Source: Thoreauomyces humboldtii (taxonomy: Eukaryota; Chytridiomycota; Chytridiomycetes; Spizellomycetales; Powellomycetaceae). From it: a stretch of 47,252 bases of DNA. Shown here piece by piece: positions 21,205 through 30,803 of the stretch (position 1 is its first letter; every line of letters starts with the position of its first letter). Position numbers and translations under genes: made by a program. The DNA is taken from positions 1-47,252 of the forward strand of contig JADGJA010000080.1 in the NCBI GenBank assembly GCA_027596035.1. Reading direction: 5' to 3'. Below the pieces are notes generated by a model. That model had not been told where the DNA came from. It saw only the letters and a list, made by a program, of their open reading frames with translations, and searched no databases.

Positions 21205-21965
21205 ATGTCTTACTTCCGTAGGTTACTGGTCATGCATTGTTTCGCATTCAGCTGCTCAAACTCCTAACGGTTTGCGTCGACCAACAACAGAAGAACATAA
21301 CATTCCAGATCCTGATCGCATTAGGACACAGCGGGAGCAGGCTGTCAATCCCGATGTGTCGGATTTCATGGATCCTGGAGCTGCGGCGAGGAGAGCGGCG
21401 GCAGCCGGAACTTCCACAGCCCAGGATCAGTACGATCAATTGGAGGGAATGCTGGCAGTAGCCAGGTGAGCGCATATAGGCCCCTACGATGCAGCCGCTT
21501 GTTCTTATAGTCGGCTTTCCTGACTCTGCCTGTCTTCCTTGCAGCTTGTTCGGATCCATTCGAGACCGTCCCGCGCTGCACGACAATGCACAACAGCAGC
21601 GCATCCTGGACGATCTGGTTTCCCAGCTTCTAGCGGAAGCGAATGCCTCGGGTAAAGGATCGTCTCCGCCTGCTTCCGTTGCCTGGGTCGCCGCCCTGCC
21701 GACCGTTCCCAAAAGCACCGAGACGTGTGCCGTCTGCGTGGACGCGTTTCCGGGATCGGCCGTGCAGCTCCCGTGTGAGCATGTCTTCCATGCGGATTGC
21801 ATCAAGCCCTGGCTCGCACTTCACAACACGTGTCCTAATTGCCGAACATTGTTTCCAACCGACGACGAAGCTTACGAGCAGAAAAGAAGGGACGAAAAGA
21901 GGGCAGCCGAACGCGCTGCGCTCCCGGAAGAGGAGGAAGAGGAGGAATTCAGCATGTATGGCTGA
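21205..21965 (+). CDS. RING-H2 E3 ubiquitin ligase (5' end uncertain)
   Basis: The 3' part is clear: exon 21,545-21,965 continues an upstream exon ending at 21,465. The RING-H2 finger has C3H2C3 spacing: CAVC, then PCEHVFHADC, then CPNC. Such fingers recruit an E2 enzyme and transfer ubiquitin to substrates. Before it lie a short helical region (QQRILDDLVSQLLAEANA) and a sequence LRRPTTEEHNIPDPDRIRTQREQ. After it come a basic helix and a polyglutamate run near the C-terminus. The architecture resembles RNF115/126-type ligases, but no N-terminal zinc finger is visible. The start is inferred: ATG 21,205 (MSYF) joined through a 34-base intron (21,218-21,251), which is suspiciously short. The first ATG inside the clear frame is near 21,369. 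Domain call firm, 5' model weak. Confidence 0.72.
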
Positions 21966-22405
21966 TGAGATTTCATTAACTCGTACTGCTATTGTATTAT
22001 TAGAACTGCTCCTATAAATGTTTGAAAATGGCTGCGTTGGCACGTCTCATCGACGATTCTGAAGCCCTCGTCCGGAAAGCCTGTCGAACGTTATCAAATG
22101 CTGTAGTCCACCAGGCGGTCCACAAGCGCTTTTTTAATAACTCTACACGTTAATCATTGCGAGGGACGGCGACGGCACCGACAGGAAAAACCGGGCGAGA
22201 AGCCACGTAGAAGGATGGCTTTATCGACGATTTAGAAAGAAGTATGCATGAATGGAACCGTCTTCTTGTGCACTTCCGCGAAACACAGTGCACCGAAAGA
22301 CGTGGGTTTTATGGTAGACAAAACATACAGGCAACCCACTTTGCTGCAAAACATACAGGCAGGCCAATTTGCTTCCCGGTTGCAGAATCCTTGCGCTTTC
22401 GCTGC
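21966..22405. other. Convergent 3' region with a 15-bp direct repeat
   Basis: Two exact copies of caaaacatacaggca lie at 22,319-22,333 and 22,347-22,361. The rest is 3' flank of the RING gene and of the unrecognised minus-strand gene. No coding region is supported. Confidence 0.5.
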
Positions 22406-23560
22406 TCACTCATACTTTTCATCCCATCCCTCGCCAGCTTTCGCAAATGCATCCCCAACAACCTGGCTATGGACTCTATCGAAATTCCAGCACTTCCTGC
22501 CCGTCTTGGTATCCCGTTCCCAGTACAGACGATAAGCCCATACAGTACTTCCTCCGTACGTCAAACATGCCGAAGGCACCATTCCCCAGGTGGCATAATA
22601 CGTCACAAGGCACTGTTCGTGAAGGAGAAGGGTGCGTCCCGTTTTCGATAGCGAATCGGACCCTTCACCGATCCCTCTCGCCTCGAAGGACCGTACCAAG
22701 ACGATCACTTGATCATTCGTCGTCACACGCAAGACGTCCGAGACGTGATCTCCAATAGTAAATCCGAAGTCCGACCCAGCGACGCGGACACTGAGACTGC
22801 TCTTTAGGCGCGAGACCACCTCGGAAAGATGGCTGGCCCTCTGCTTGTCTTCCGGAGTGTGAACCGAGGTTGCGAAGGGGAGGACATCATGCGAAGGCAG
22901 CTTGGTCGCCAAGCCTTCATCGACAATCCTTGGAGGACAAAAGCACACGCTCGCCGGCGTTTTCTCTCCGGCGCGTGCGTCGAGAACGAAAAGGTCCTGA
23001 TGGACGCCGTCAAGAACGGAGACGTGAGCGTGGACACGCACACGGCGGGTGATATCCAGGTCGAGAGCTTCCATTACCTAGAGGAAAAGCTTGAGAGCAT
23101 GAGAACAATCGCATGTAAAGATATTGAAACCAGGCTTGTTCATTTACCGCACGATGCGCACGCCTATCATATCCAAGCTTCATCAAGGCGGACACGCCAG
23201 GTCCTTCCATCCGAGGGAACAGTGGACCGAAGAGGGCAGAGAGAGTTGCTGCCATGCTTTCCGAGAGCAGGAAGCGAGACACGGGAATAAGGTCCTGTGC
23301 AGCAGCACTTTGTGAGTCTGCCGCCTCTGGCATGTTGATGTGGACTGAGCGGTCCCCGTGGCTCGACTGAGGACGTGAAGGGCCGTGGCGAGGATAACAG
23401 CGCTGAGTTCTTCGGAAGGGACGATGTCGGAAAGGCTTTTGACGTTGATAAACAGAAAGAAACCATACCGTGGAGAGCAGCTCCCTTTCGCCACCTTGCC
23501 GCTGGGGACGGCGTCTGCACCCTGGACCGTCAGTCGCACCTTTTCCGACAGGTGTCCCAT
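22406..23560 (-). CDS. Hypothetical protein, three exons
   Basis: I do not recognise this protein. The last exon (23,077-22,406, 224 codons) is a solid open frame with balanced composition, including VLDGVHQDLFVLDARAG, SLSVRVAGSDFGFTIGDHV and TWGMVPSACLTYGG, and rich in aromatic residues near its end. An upstream exon ends at 23,148 (KLGYDRRAHRA). Two models reach the ATG at 23,560: exons 23560-23368 plus 23326-23148 (41-base intron, 347 residues), which keeps a hydrophobic segment YGFFLFINVKSL; or exons 23560-23469 plus 23409-23148 (59-base intron, 341 residues), which replaces it with an Arg/Pro/Ser-rich stretch. I prefer the first for its composition, but the second has the better donor. 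The start is only 106 bases from the divergent RRM gene, so they probably share a promoter. Confidence 0.6.
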
Positions 23561-23666
23561 TGAGATGTGAGACGGATGCGAGACCCTACATTGTATAGCA
23601 GGACGGCCTCCCTTGAGCACTCTCTTCGCGGTGACCTTCAGCCCTCGCTATACAACAATCAACAGC

Positions 23667-25944
23667 ATGGGTCCTCCGCATCGTTCACGTCAGAGTAATT
23701 ACAGAGCTCCGCCCTCTTCCGCAGGACAGCGCAGAACCAGTCCTGTTCAAGGAGACACAAACTTGCCTTCCCATTCAGTACAGGAGCAGGGACCTTCAAG
23801 TTTGGCTCGTTCACACATGCAGCAGGAAAAAATCCCAGTCTTCCGTCCCAAGGCCGCCCTCGATTCTTGGAACACAACGGGGAGCGTCTGGGAACGATTG
23901 GCACCCCGACCAGCTTCCCCCTTCCAGCCGATTCCAGCCATGCATCAATTACCCACTCAGCCAAGAGCTCAACCGGCCGTATCCAGTCATGTACGAGAGG
24001 GCGATAGCGATGAATGGGCGACGACCAGTGGTTCTCCTGAAGACGAGGTGGAGCTGGCCAATTCCGAACAGCGAGAACCGACTGCTCGTCATCCAGGACC
24101 ACCTCGCCGCGAGCTGTATAGACCTCCAAAGCGATATCCAGAGTTCTCAAGAGCTGATCATATTGGTCTCTACTCACCAACCAGGATGCCCCACGCAAAA
24201 GAGGATCTACTGAAAAAGCGGAAGCGGGAACGGGATGGCAGTGACGAGGCGCAGGAGAGCCCGTGGAGAAAGAAAGTCCGAGCTCATTGGAATCCTCCTC
24301 CGATGGCAGGAGCGAGATCCACGCACCAATTTCAACAGCCGCGCGGGGATCTGGAACCATCTCCTTTTCGTCTGTCGCCGCCTTTCAACTGGAGAAAGCG
24401 TGAAGCCATCAATGAAGGCGAAGCCAGGCAGTGGAACCAGCCATCAGCTGCCAATCATCTGTCGGGCAATTGGAGAAGTCATCCTTCCTCCGAACTGAGC
24501 AACCAGGACGTTCGCTTGCCTTCCACAAAAGTTCTGGTGACAGAACTACCGCGTGGCATCCACCGAGGAGATGTTTATGACGCTTTTGATAGCAGATACG
24601 GAGGAGTTCTAAATATTTCCATGAACCCGGAAGAAGGTAGTCAACGGTAAGTATGTCATCCTGAATGCTGCTAGCACCCACTTTTGCTGACTCGTGTGCA
24701 AGGTATCAATCAGCTATCGTCAAATTTGAGTCGATGTCAAAAGCACTCGCGGCCGCTGAGTCTACCTCGCGCGGACCTTTCGGCACTGTTACCAGATATC
24801 TTCCCGCGTCTCCCAGCGCCGTTTCGTCGCTGGATGCGAATCAACAAGCAGATCGCGAGACCGGCAGACCGAGAGTGTTTCCTAGTATCCATGTCAATCC
24901 CGCTCGAGCAGTACCGACGTTCGTATCTTCAGGATTTCCCTCGATTCCTGAACCCGAGTCACTAGCCCTATCGCTTGAGACGAGGAGCGCAGCATCAAAT
25001 AAAATCGAAGTCATGAATCTGCAGCCGCACGTTAGCGAAGCAAATCTGCGCAAACATTTTCTCAGATTTGGGACTATTGTGCATATCTTTATGGGGTCTT
25101 TCGCAAGCAGCACGGCCAACAGAAGGTAGATCCTACCCATAACGATAGAGAAGCTTCACTCATGACGGCCCAACTGATGGTTCTTCTCCGGCCCAGATCG
25201 GCAATTATCGAGTTCAAAGAAGTTTCGGAGGCGCTTCTTGCCAGTCAGCCTCCATTTCCGCTTGGTTGCGTGGTTAGAACAGTTCTCGTACCGCAACCAA
25301 TTTCATCGTCGCAAGGACTTCTCAATGTGCTCAAGTCTAATGCGGACGCTGTCCCGGACAGTTTCCTTCCAAACGCTGCTGAAGACGAAGAAACGCCGGC
25401 AGAGCCTCAGGGGCAAGCACAGGTTTGGCCAGACGTGGATCTAGCTTTCCTGAAAACGGAGCCAACGGCCAAGGGGATCAACATCAAGCATGTTCCGATC
25501 CCAAGGGCGGATTACAAGCCCGCGCCAATTACTCCCAAAGCTCCGCATCCAAGCACCACCGCGGTCCGCCAAGACCGCATCGTACCGTGCGATCACAATC
25601 CGACAGCTCATATCGTCAACCATCAACTGGATATCTCTATATGGGGTCGACTCCTTGCTATGGCCGAGCGAGCACGCGAAGCTTCGGAAGGTATTCGAAG
25701 ACGCTGCGAGGCTATCCGCGACCGCGAGCTCCTTGCACAGAAGCAGCGAGCGCAGGAGATGGTAGTCATGCGCGAAAAGGTCCGGCGTAGGGAACGGGCG
25801 AAGGAGATCGAGAGGGAATTGAGGGAAGGGGTTACGAGAAGACGAAAGAGTCTAATAGTTGCGATTGAGGCACATCTGGAGACGTTCGAGCTGCGGAACA
25901 GGGAGATAGTATCAAACCGGAGGGATGTGAAGACGGTGGGTTAA
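23667..25944 (+). CDS. Protein with two degenerate RRM domains
   Basis: Three exons (23667-24646, 24703-25125, 25197-25944) give 716 residues. The first 290 residues are low-complexity with basic clusters that look like nuclear localisation signals (LLKKRKRERDG, WRKKVRAHW). Two RRM-like folds follow, each interrupted by an intron at the same relative place, between beta-2 and beta-3: TKVLVTELPRGIHRGDVYDAF with YQSAIVKFESMSKALAA, and NKIEVMNLQPHVSEANLRKHF with SAIIEFKEVSEALLA. RNP1 lacks the usual aromatic pair in both, so RNA binding may be weak. A long basic coiled coil (about 620-700, rich in Arg and Glu) ends the protein. Equal intron placement suggests the second RRM arose by duplication within the gene. 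Probable nuclear RNA-associated factor; no closer family named. Confidence 0.78.
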
Positions 25945-26140
25945 GATCACGTTCAGCCGATGAACTTCAGTAGGAAAGTTTCAGTAGTCTGTTGGCATTG
26001 CGGGTCGAATCATGCGATGGTGTTGTTCTTCTCTAGGCTAGGTAGAACAAGCTAACCGAGGAAAGATAGTTGATCGAAATTGATGATGATTTGTATCAAA
26101 CCCACTTCCCAGGATATGATAGCTTACGCCCGCTGTGTGT

Positions 26141-27886
26141 CTATCGTAACAGAGGCTTGCACATGCTGTTGCTGCTTTGAAAAGAGACGTAGCTGTACTA
26201 TGAGAAAAAGCGCGGACAAGGCTGGATCTATAGACGGAAGATATCGACCACATACCTCATTCTCCTCGGTCCCTTCCCGGCGTTCTCCAGCAATCCCTAC
26301 CTTCTCTCGCTTGACAAACATCCCGTGGGACTGCTCGCACTTGAAGTACCGTTTCCTCCGAATCACTCCATCATGCTTTCCAACTGCCGAAAAGTCCTAT
26401 CAGCATGGCTTACCGACAGCGCACTTCCCCATCATCAGTTTACTACTCACCGGCCTCGTCCATAGCGATGCCACACCATGTTCCCGTATCCGGGTGGGCA
26501 TCAAAGGGTCCTACGTACAGTAGCGTCCCTGGACAGGCGGAACCATGAACTGTGAGAAGGACGCGGTCTCCTGGTCGAAGTTGCGGAAGGTCGGCATCCT
26601 GGGTTCCCGGGATATTGTCGTCAGCGGATCGATCGATTGAGAGACCAAGGGTTGTTCGGAGAGGCGCTGTGCTCGGCCGTGGGACTTTTTGGATTGTCGA
26701 TAAGTATGTGTTAACAACCTTCGGAAAAAACGAAAAAAACATTTTGCCAGCTGATATGACTTACGATGGGTGGCGAGACTGGGACCACTTCCCCACCACC
26801 ATCTGTTGCCACTTTCTGGATGGTTGCCGGTGGCAGGAGGAGGGTTGAGACCGAAGAAGTCGGCGTGCGTTGTTCGCTGTTTTGCGGCCGCGGCCGAAGA
26901 AAGAGAGCGTGCTGTAACTCCTTGAACAGTACGTGGGAGGTATGGGAAGTAGTTTGTCTATCGAAGAAGGTGAGATCGTGCCTCGGATCTCCCCACGGAA
27001 ACACTGCAGCAGTCTGTCAAGACTCACTTCGATGAGCGGATCCGCAAGTGAATTCCGTTGAAATCGCAGGCGACGGACCTCGCGCCGTAGCTTTTGCACC
27101 AGAATCTGGTAGGCCTGCGGTGACAAGCTTACGTTCAATGCAAATCGAACGTTGTCGCTTTTCCAGTAACAAATTACCTTCTTTTGCCGATCGTATAGGA
27201 TCCTGCCCTCCTTGTCGAGAAGCTGCCCGGGTTGCGAGACTGTGCCTCCGGCTGATGCCTGTACAGCAGCACAAGGGCAGTCCAAATAAGCGATCATTCC
27301 ACGGAAAATGCCTGCCAGTGTTTCTCGCCCTCACAGCTCTGAGATCAGCCTCCCTCGCCCGCAATATGTCGATGACATCCTCCCGCTGGCCCAGCTGAGC
27401 CTTGAGCGCCGATATCTGCGCCCGCAACTGCTGCACGAGTATTTGCTGCGAGTGGTGAAGCGTGGGTGGATGAGGTTCAGATGTCGACAGCGTCCCTGCG
27501 GCGCTGGCCCGTCGACTGGCTGCCTCTTTTTCGTGCTTTAGCTCAAGCTCATCCCGAGGCACCTGATGAGAATGGATCAGATGAAGGAGAGGGTCGATCG
27601 AGAAAGCCACCTCCTCGATAGGCTTGTGCGTCCTCACCCGAGCCGGTCGTGGTACGTCCTCTTGGTCCTGTTCCAGCTCATTCTCCTCCCCTTGCCCTCC
27701 CTGGTCTCGGCGTGCGTCACCAGGCGAACGTCGTTGCGGTTGAGCGGTTGGTGCGCGCTGAGATTTTGCAGGAGCGGTGGGTGGTCGGCCTTCTGTCGAT
27801 TTCGCTTTGCTGTGGACGGTCGAGTGACGGCTGAGTGGAGGAAGTCCGGCTGCATCTGCAGTATCGTGTCGTAGGCTGTTGACCAT
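26141..27886 (-). CDS. CAP-Gly domain protein with a coiled coil
   Basis: Seven exons (27886-27335, 27258-27178, 27114-27028, 26957-26765, 26684-26451, 26383-26256, 26197-26141) give 443 residues. The N-terminal 110 residues are disordered. A predicted coiled coil follows (LHHSQQILVQQLRAQISALKAQL, then QILVQKLRREVRRLRFQR). The C-terminal part is a CAP-Gly domain: GDRVLL, GTLLYVGPFDAHPDTGTWCGIAMDEAVGKHDG and RYFKCEQSHGMFVKREKV. CAP-Gly domains bind the C-terminal EEY/F tail of alpha-tubulin and EB proteins, so this is a microtubule-associated protein. The GKHDG signature is created by splicing exons 5 and 6. Intron 2 (27,115-27,177, 63 bases) is stop-free and in frame. Reading past the last donor would instead end at 26,124. 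The architecture differs from CLIP-170 and p150-Glued, which carry the domain at the N-terminus. Confidence 0.82.
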
Positions 27887-28531
27887 CCTGTGGGTCTATC
27901 AGACGATACAGAGTGACACTAGCTTTGAAATTATTCTCTAAGCTTCGTGCAGCGGGACGAGAAGAGCAAGTGAAAAGATAGCCGGATAGGAAAACAGTTG
28001 CCGACCGGTGGACTGCTAACGCAACGAGGCAAGGGAGATTCGGTGATCAAGAGCGGGGGGGAAGACGTTGAAATCTGCTGCAAAGAAGAAAGCCCCGAGG
28101 CTGCGGAGGTCTGCAGGGAAAACCATGGGGAGGATGGAATAAGACACAAGAAGGGTATCCTAGAGGCCGCGGTCGGAGTCCATGCCTGCTTACATAGGAA
28201 ACAAGGCTTCCTGTGGTTTAAAATAGAGCATGGATTATACGCTGGGCGAGGATCAGCACGGCATCATCTGCCCTTCTCCTTGGGAGATCTGGTCGCTTAG
28301 TTCCCTTCTGCTAACATGGCCTCTCGCTCGCAAACAAGCACACCTGATAAATCCCCCCAAGAACACTCTAATGATACGTAACAAGTCAAACGGAGTTGGG
28401 GAAAGGCAAACGCTGCTGTCCAAACCATGTGCTGCGTCACAGCCTGTCCAAGAGTCCAGAATCCGGACCACGCAAGCCCCCTCGCCTCCGCGTCCTGATT
28501 CCAGTGAGGTCCTCAATCTCCCACAACCGAC
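27887..28531. other. Divergent intergenic region
   Basis: About 645 bases between the starts of the CAP-Gly gene and the histidine phosphatase gene. Plus-strand frames here (27,998-28,300 and 28,230-28,535) are open but have no recognisable features. No gene supported. Confidence 0.45.
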
Positions 28532-29245
28532 ATGAAGCTGACCCTCCACGTTTTGCGCCATGGGACACGAAAAGACTTCCTTACCAAGGAGTGGACCAGC
28601 CCCACCGGTTTACCGAAAGACCCTCCGCTAGCGGACCAAGGCCACGCCCAAGCAAAAGAAGTTCGCTGCCGTCTACAGGAAATCCAGTTCGCCCACTGCT
28701 TCACCTCCCCGTTCTCCCGCTGCCTCCAGACGATCGAACCCTATGCGCGATCTACTCACTTGAAGTTGAAAGTCGAACCGGGTCTCATGGAGTGGTTCAG
28801 CGACTGGGACAAGGGCTCGCACCCGCCATTGCCCCCCCAGCGACCGACCGTGGAGGCCCTGGAACCCTTGTTTCCTGGCCTCATCGACAGGGAGTACAGA
28901 CCGCTCTGGACACATCCCACGCGCTGGGAGAGTCAAGACGACGTGCACGACCGGCTCGCGTGGACGGTGAATAGGATCGTTCAACTCGTTGACGAAACGC
29001 AACGGAGCACCATCGCCGGCGACGAAACGCACGTGCTGCTGGTCACCCATGCTGCATGTCAGATCGCCTTGGGAAGAGCGCTTCTGGGGGACCGTGCCGC
29101 TGAGATAAAGTGCGGGGTTGCAAGTCTGTGTCGGTTTTCGAGGGCAAGCGCTCGGGATAGATGGACGATGGAGGCCAACGGAGATGCCGATCATCTGGCG
29201 GAAGGCCTTTTGTACAATTGGGCGTTCACTGAAGATACAAGTTGA
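28532..29245 (+). CDS. Histidine phosphatase (PGAM-like), tau55/Tfc7-like
   Basis: An intron-free frame of 237 residues. It belongs to branch 1 of the histidine phosphatase superfamily. The phosphohistidine motif is LRHGTR (His10), the substrate Arg lies in TSPFSRCLQT, the acidic residue in GLMEWF, and the second catalytic His in LLVTHAACQIALG. The closest match I recall is the N-terminal phosphatase domain of yeast Tfc7, the tau55 subunit of TFIIIC: PLADQGHAQAKE, FPGLIDREY and the C-terminal EANGDADHL...GLLYNW all have counterparts there. The TFIIIC-binding C-terminal half of Tfc7 is absent, so this is either a stand-alone paralogue or a lineage where the two parts are separate. All catalytic residues appear intact. 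Start is the first ATG (28,532). Confidence 0.8.
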   Translation: MKLTLHVLRHGTRKDFLTKEWTSPTGLPKDPPLADQGHAQAKEVRCRLQEIQFAHCFTSPFSRCLQTIEPYARSTHLKLKVEPGLMEWFSDWDKGSHPPLPPQRPTVEALEPLFPGLIDREYRPLWTHPTRWESQDDVHDRLAWTVNRIVQLVDETQRSTIAGDETHVLLVTHAACQIALGRALLGDRAAEIKCGVASLCRFSRASARDRWTMEANGDADHLAEGLLYNWAFTEDTS

Positions 29246-29429
29246 TTTGTCATTCTTCACATTAGCGTGAAGCCCGGCCTTATAGGATACGAACGGCAAT
29301 GGAGTGACCTTCTCATCAGAAGGGTATACAAGCTGCTGTGCCTCCCCAGATGATACCTGGCTGGCTATAGAAGAGTGGGGGAAGTCAGAATCGGTCCTGC
29401 TGTCTTCGCGGGACTAACGTTTGCCCAAC

Positions 29430-29688
29430 TCACGCGAATATCGTCGTGCCCAGCACATGATCGCAACACCAGATTAACGCACCGACGGGAAAGCAGAAAA
29501 TCGCAGCAATGACTGCAAAGAGGAAGCCCAGTGTAGGCCCTACCACCTTGCATCCGAGAGGTCCCTATTTGTGAAGAAAGCTTAGCATGGCTTAGCATGG
29601 CAGTTGCCGCCACAACGACGAGCGAGTCCGGGTGTTTTACCGTTCCGCATTCACAACAAACCACAGGCATTGGCAGGACACAAGCCAT
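29430..29688 (-). CDS. Small BRI3-like membrane protein (69 aa)
   Basis: Two exons (29688-29614 and 29564-29430) give only 69 residues. The N-terminal half has a Cys pair, CCECG, then HPDSLVV. After the splice comes GPLGCKVVGPTLG, then one membrane segment GFLFAVIAAIFCFPVGALIWCC and a short tail. The pattern of an SxVVxG stretch, cysteines, and a membrane helix with a Phe-Pro-x-Gly kink ending in Cys-Cys resembles brain protein I3 (BRI3), a small endolysosomal membrane protein. The ATG context is strong (aaaccATGg). The 49-base intron contains two tandem copies of a ten-base unit (ccatgctaag on the coding strand) around a likely CTAAG branch site. Family call is moderate; the frame itself is supported by the splice and the hydrophobic profile. 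Confidence 0.6.
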
Positions 29689-29925
29689 GGTTTCTCGTGT
29701 ACAATGAGTGAGTTGGTATGAGCTTTGGATTGATTCACGACAGGGCGGTGGAACAAGAACGTGGAGGGACGATACAAGCAAGGGCCACGCGTTGAACCGT
29801 CACGCGTGGCTGCGCAGTTTCTCGAGGCGAGGGGACACGTCATGACAGCTTGCTGTCTCCCTACATGACCTGTACTATCGCACAAGAATAGACATAACTG
29901 ATTCTGCTTTTCACACATAGCATTT

Positions 29926-30491
29926 CTAAAGATCTTTCTTGTTGGTTCCAATGAGACTTCTCAGATCGTTCGTCCGCTTATATGAGATGTATAGTGGGAA
30001 GAAGAGATACGGTGCGTACGCGGAAAAGAGTACGCCGTTCTGTAATGCAGTGCGAGTACCATGACCAGCCAGGATATGTGCGAGGAGCAGAAAGGTAGTG
30101 GTAGCTGTATGTGCTGCGTGGAGAAGCTGTACGGGAAACGTCCGAGGATTCTCTGATACAGGAAGACGAGCAAGGGTCAGTCTTGACTCGACCGGAAAGG
30201 GCCATACATCGCTGGTAACTCACCGACGCCGCGACGCAAAACCCACACGTAGAACCACACGCCTAGCGTGCACTCTGCCAGCAGAACGGCCAGGATCCAA
30301 GCCGGTTGTGCATCGATGCTAGAAGACAGGATGGGTCGCAGGATCGGGTCTCCGCTAAAGTTCACCCAAGCGGCCAACGTGCTTCGCATGAAGGCTGGCG
30401 TCCATCCTAGCGGTAAAAACTGCTGAGCCGAAAGTAGCAGCGTCGAAGGCAAGTGGGTGACGTAGAAGATGGAGTGTAGTAGTGCGGACAT
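29926..30491 (-). CDS. EXPERA-domain protein, TMEM97 (sigma-2 receptor)-like
   Basis: Two exons (30491-30224 and 30152-29926) give 164 residues, close to TMEM97. Four membrane segments are visible: near the start (LLHSIFYVTHLPSTLLLS), AWILAVLLAECTLGVWFYVWVL, TTTFLLLAHILAG, and LFSAYAPYLFFPLYISY. The sequence PILRPILSSSIDAQPAW, with Gly-Asp-Pro just before it, matches the loop of TMEM97 before its second helix, where an acidic residue is part of the ligand pocket; Glu in LLAECTLG matches the conserved second-helix Glu. A dibasic C-terminus (NKKDL) may retain the protein in the ER. EXPERA proteins bind sterols; human TMEM97 influences cholesterol and NPC1 handling. The intron joins Val-Glu-Asn at phase 1 and restores the frame for helices 3 and 4. 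Confidence 0.8.
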
Positions 30492-30803
30492 CCTGAAACT
30501 GTAGCAAATGAGTATCTCTCAGTATCTCTCAGATACAATTCAGGTACGGTTTGGGTCTTTTTGGGGTCACTCAAGCCACTCAAGTGATGAACTCGGTCGA
30601 CAGCTCAGAACGGCTGTGATGCTTGCCGGCGGCACCGGCACCGGTGCTCGAACATTGTTCGCATTCAGTGCCTCAACGCAGATCCACACAGAGGTGCCGC
30701 ACCGTCGGAATAGATCACTCAGCGACTTGAGCAGATAAAGACAGCCTCAGGATAGCCTCAGAAGACAGCCTCACCTCCAGCTTTCTCGTTTTCGTGGATC
30801 CAA
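30492..30803. other. Divergent promoter region with a tandem 10-mer
   Basis: The unit agtatctctc is repeated head to tail at 30,511-30,530, twenty bases upstream of the TMEM97-like start. A second, imperfect repeat (agcctcag-type) lies around 30,740-30,775 just before the RRM gene. No coding region. Confidence 0.5.
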
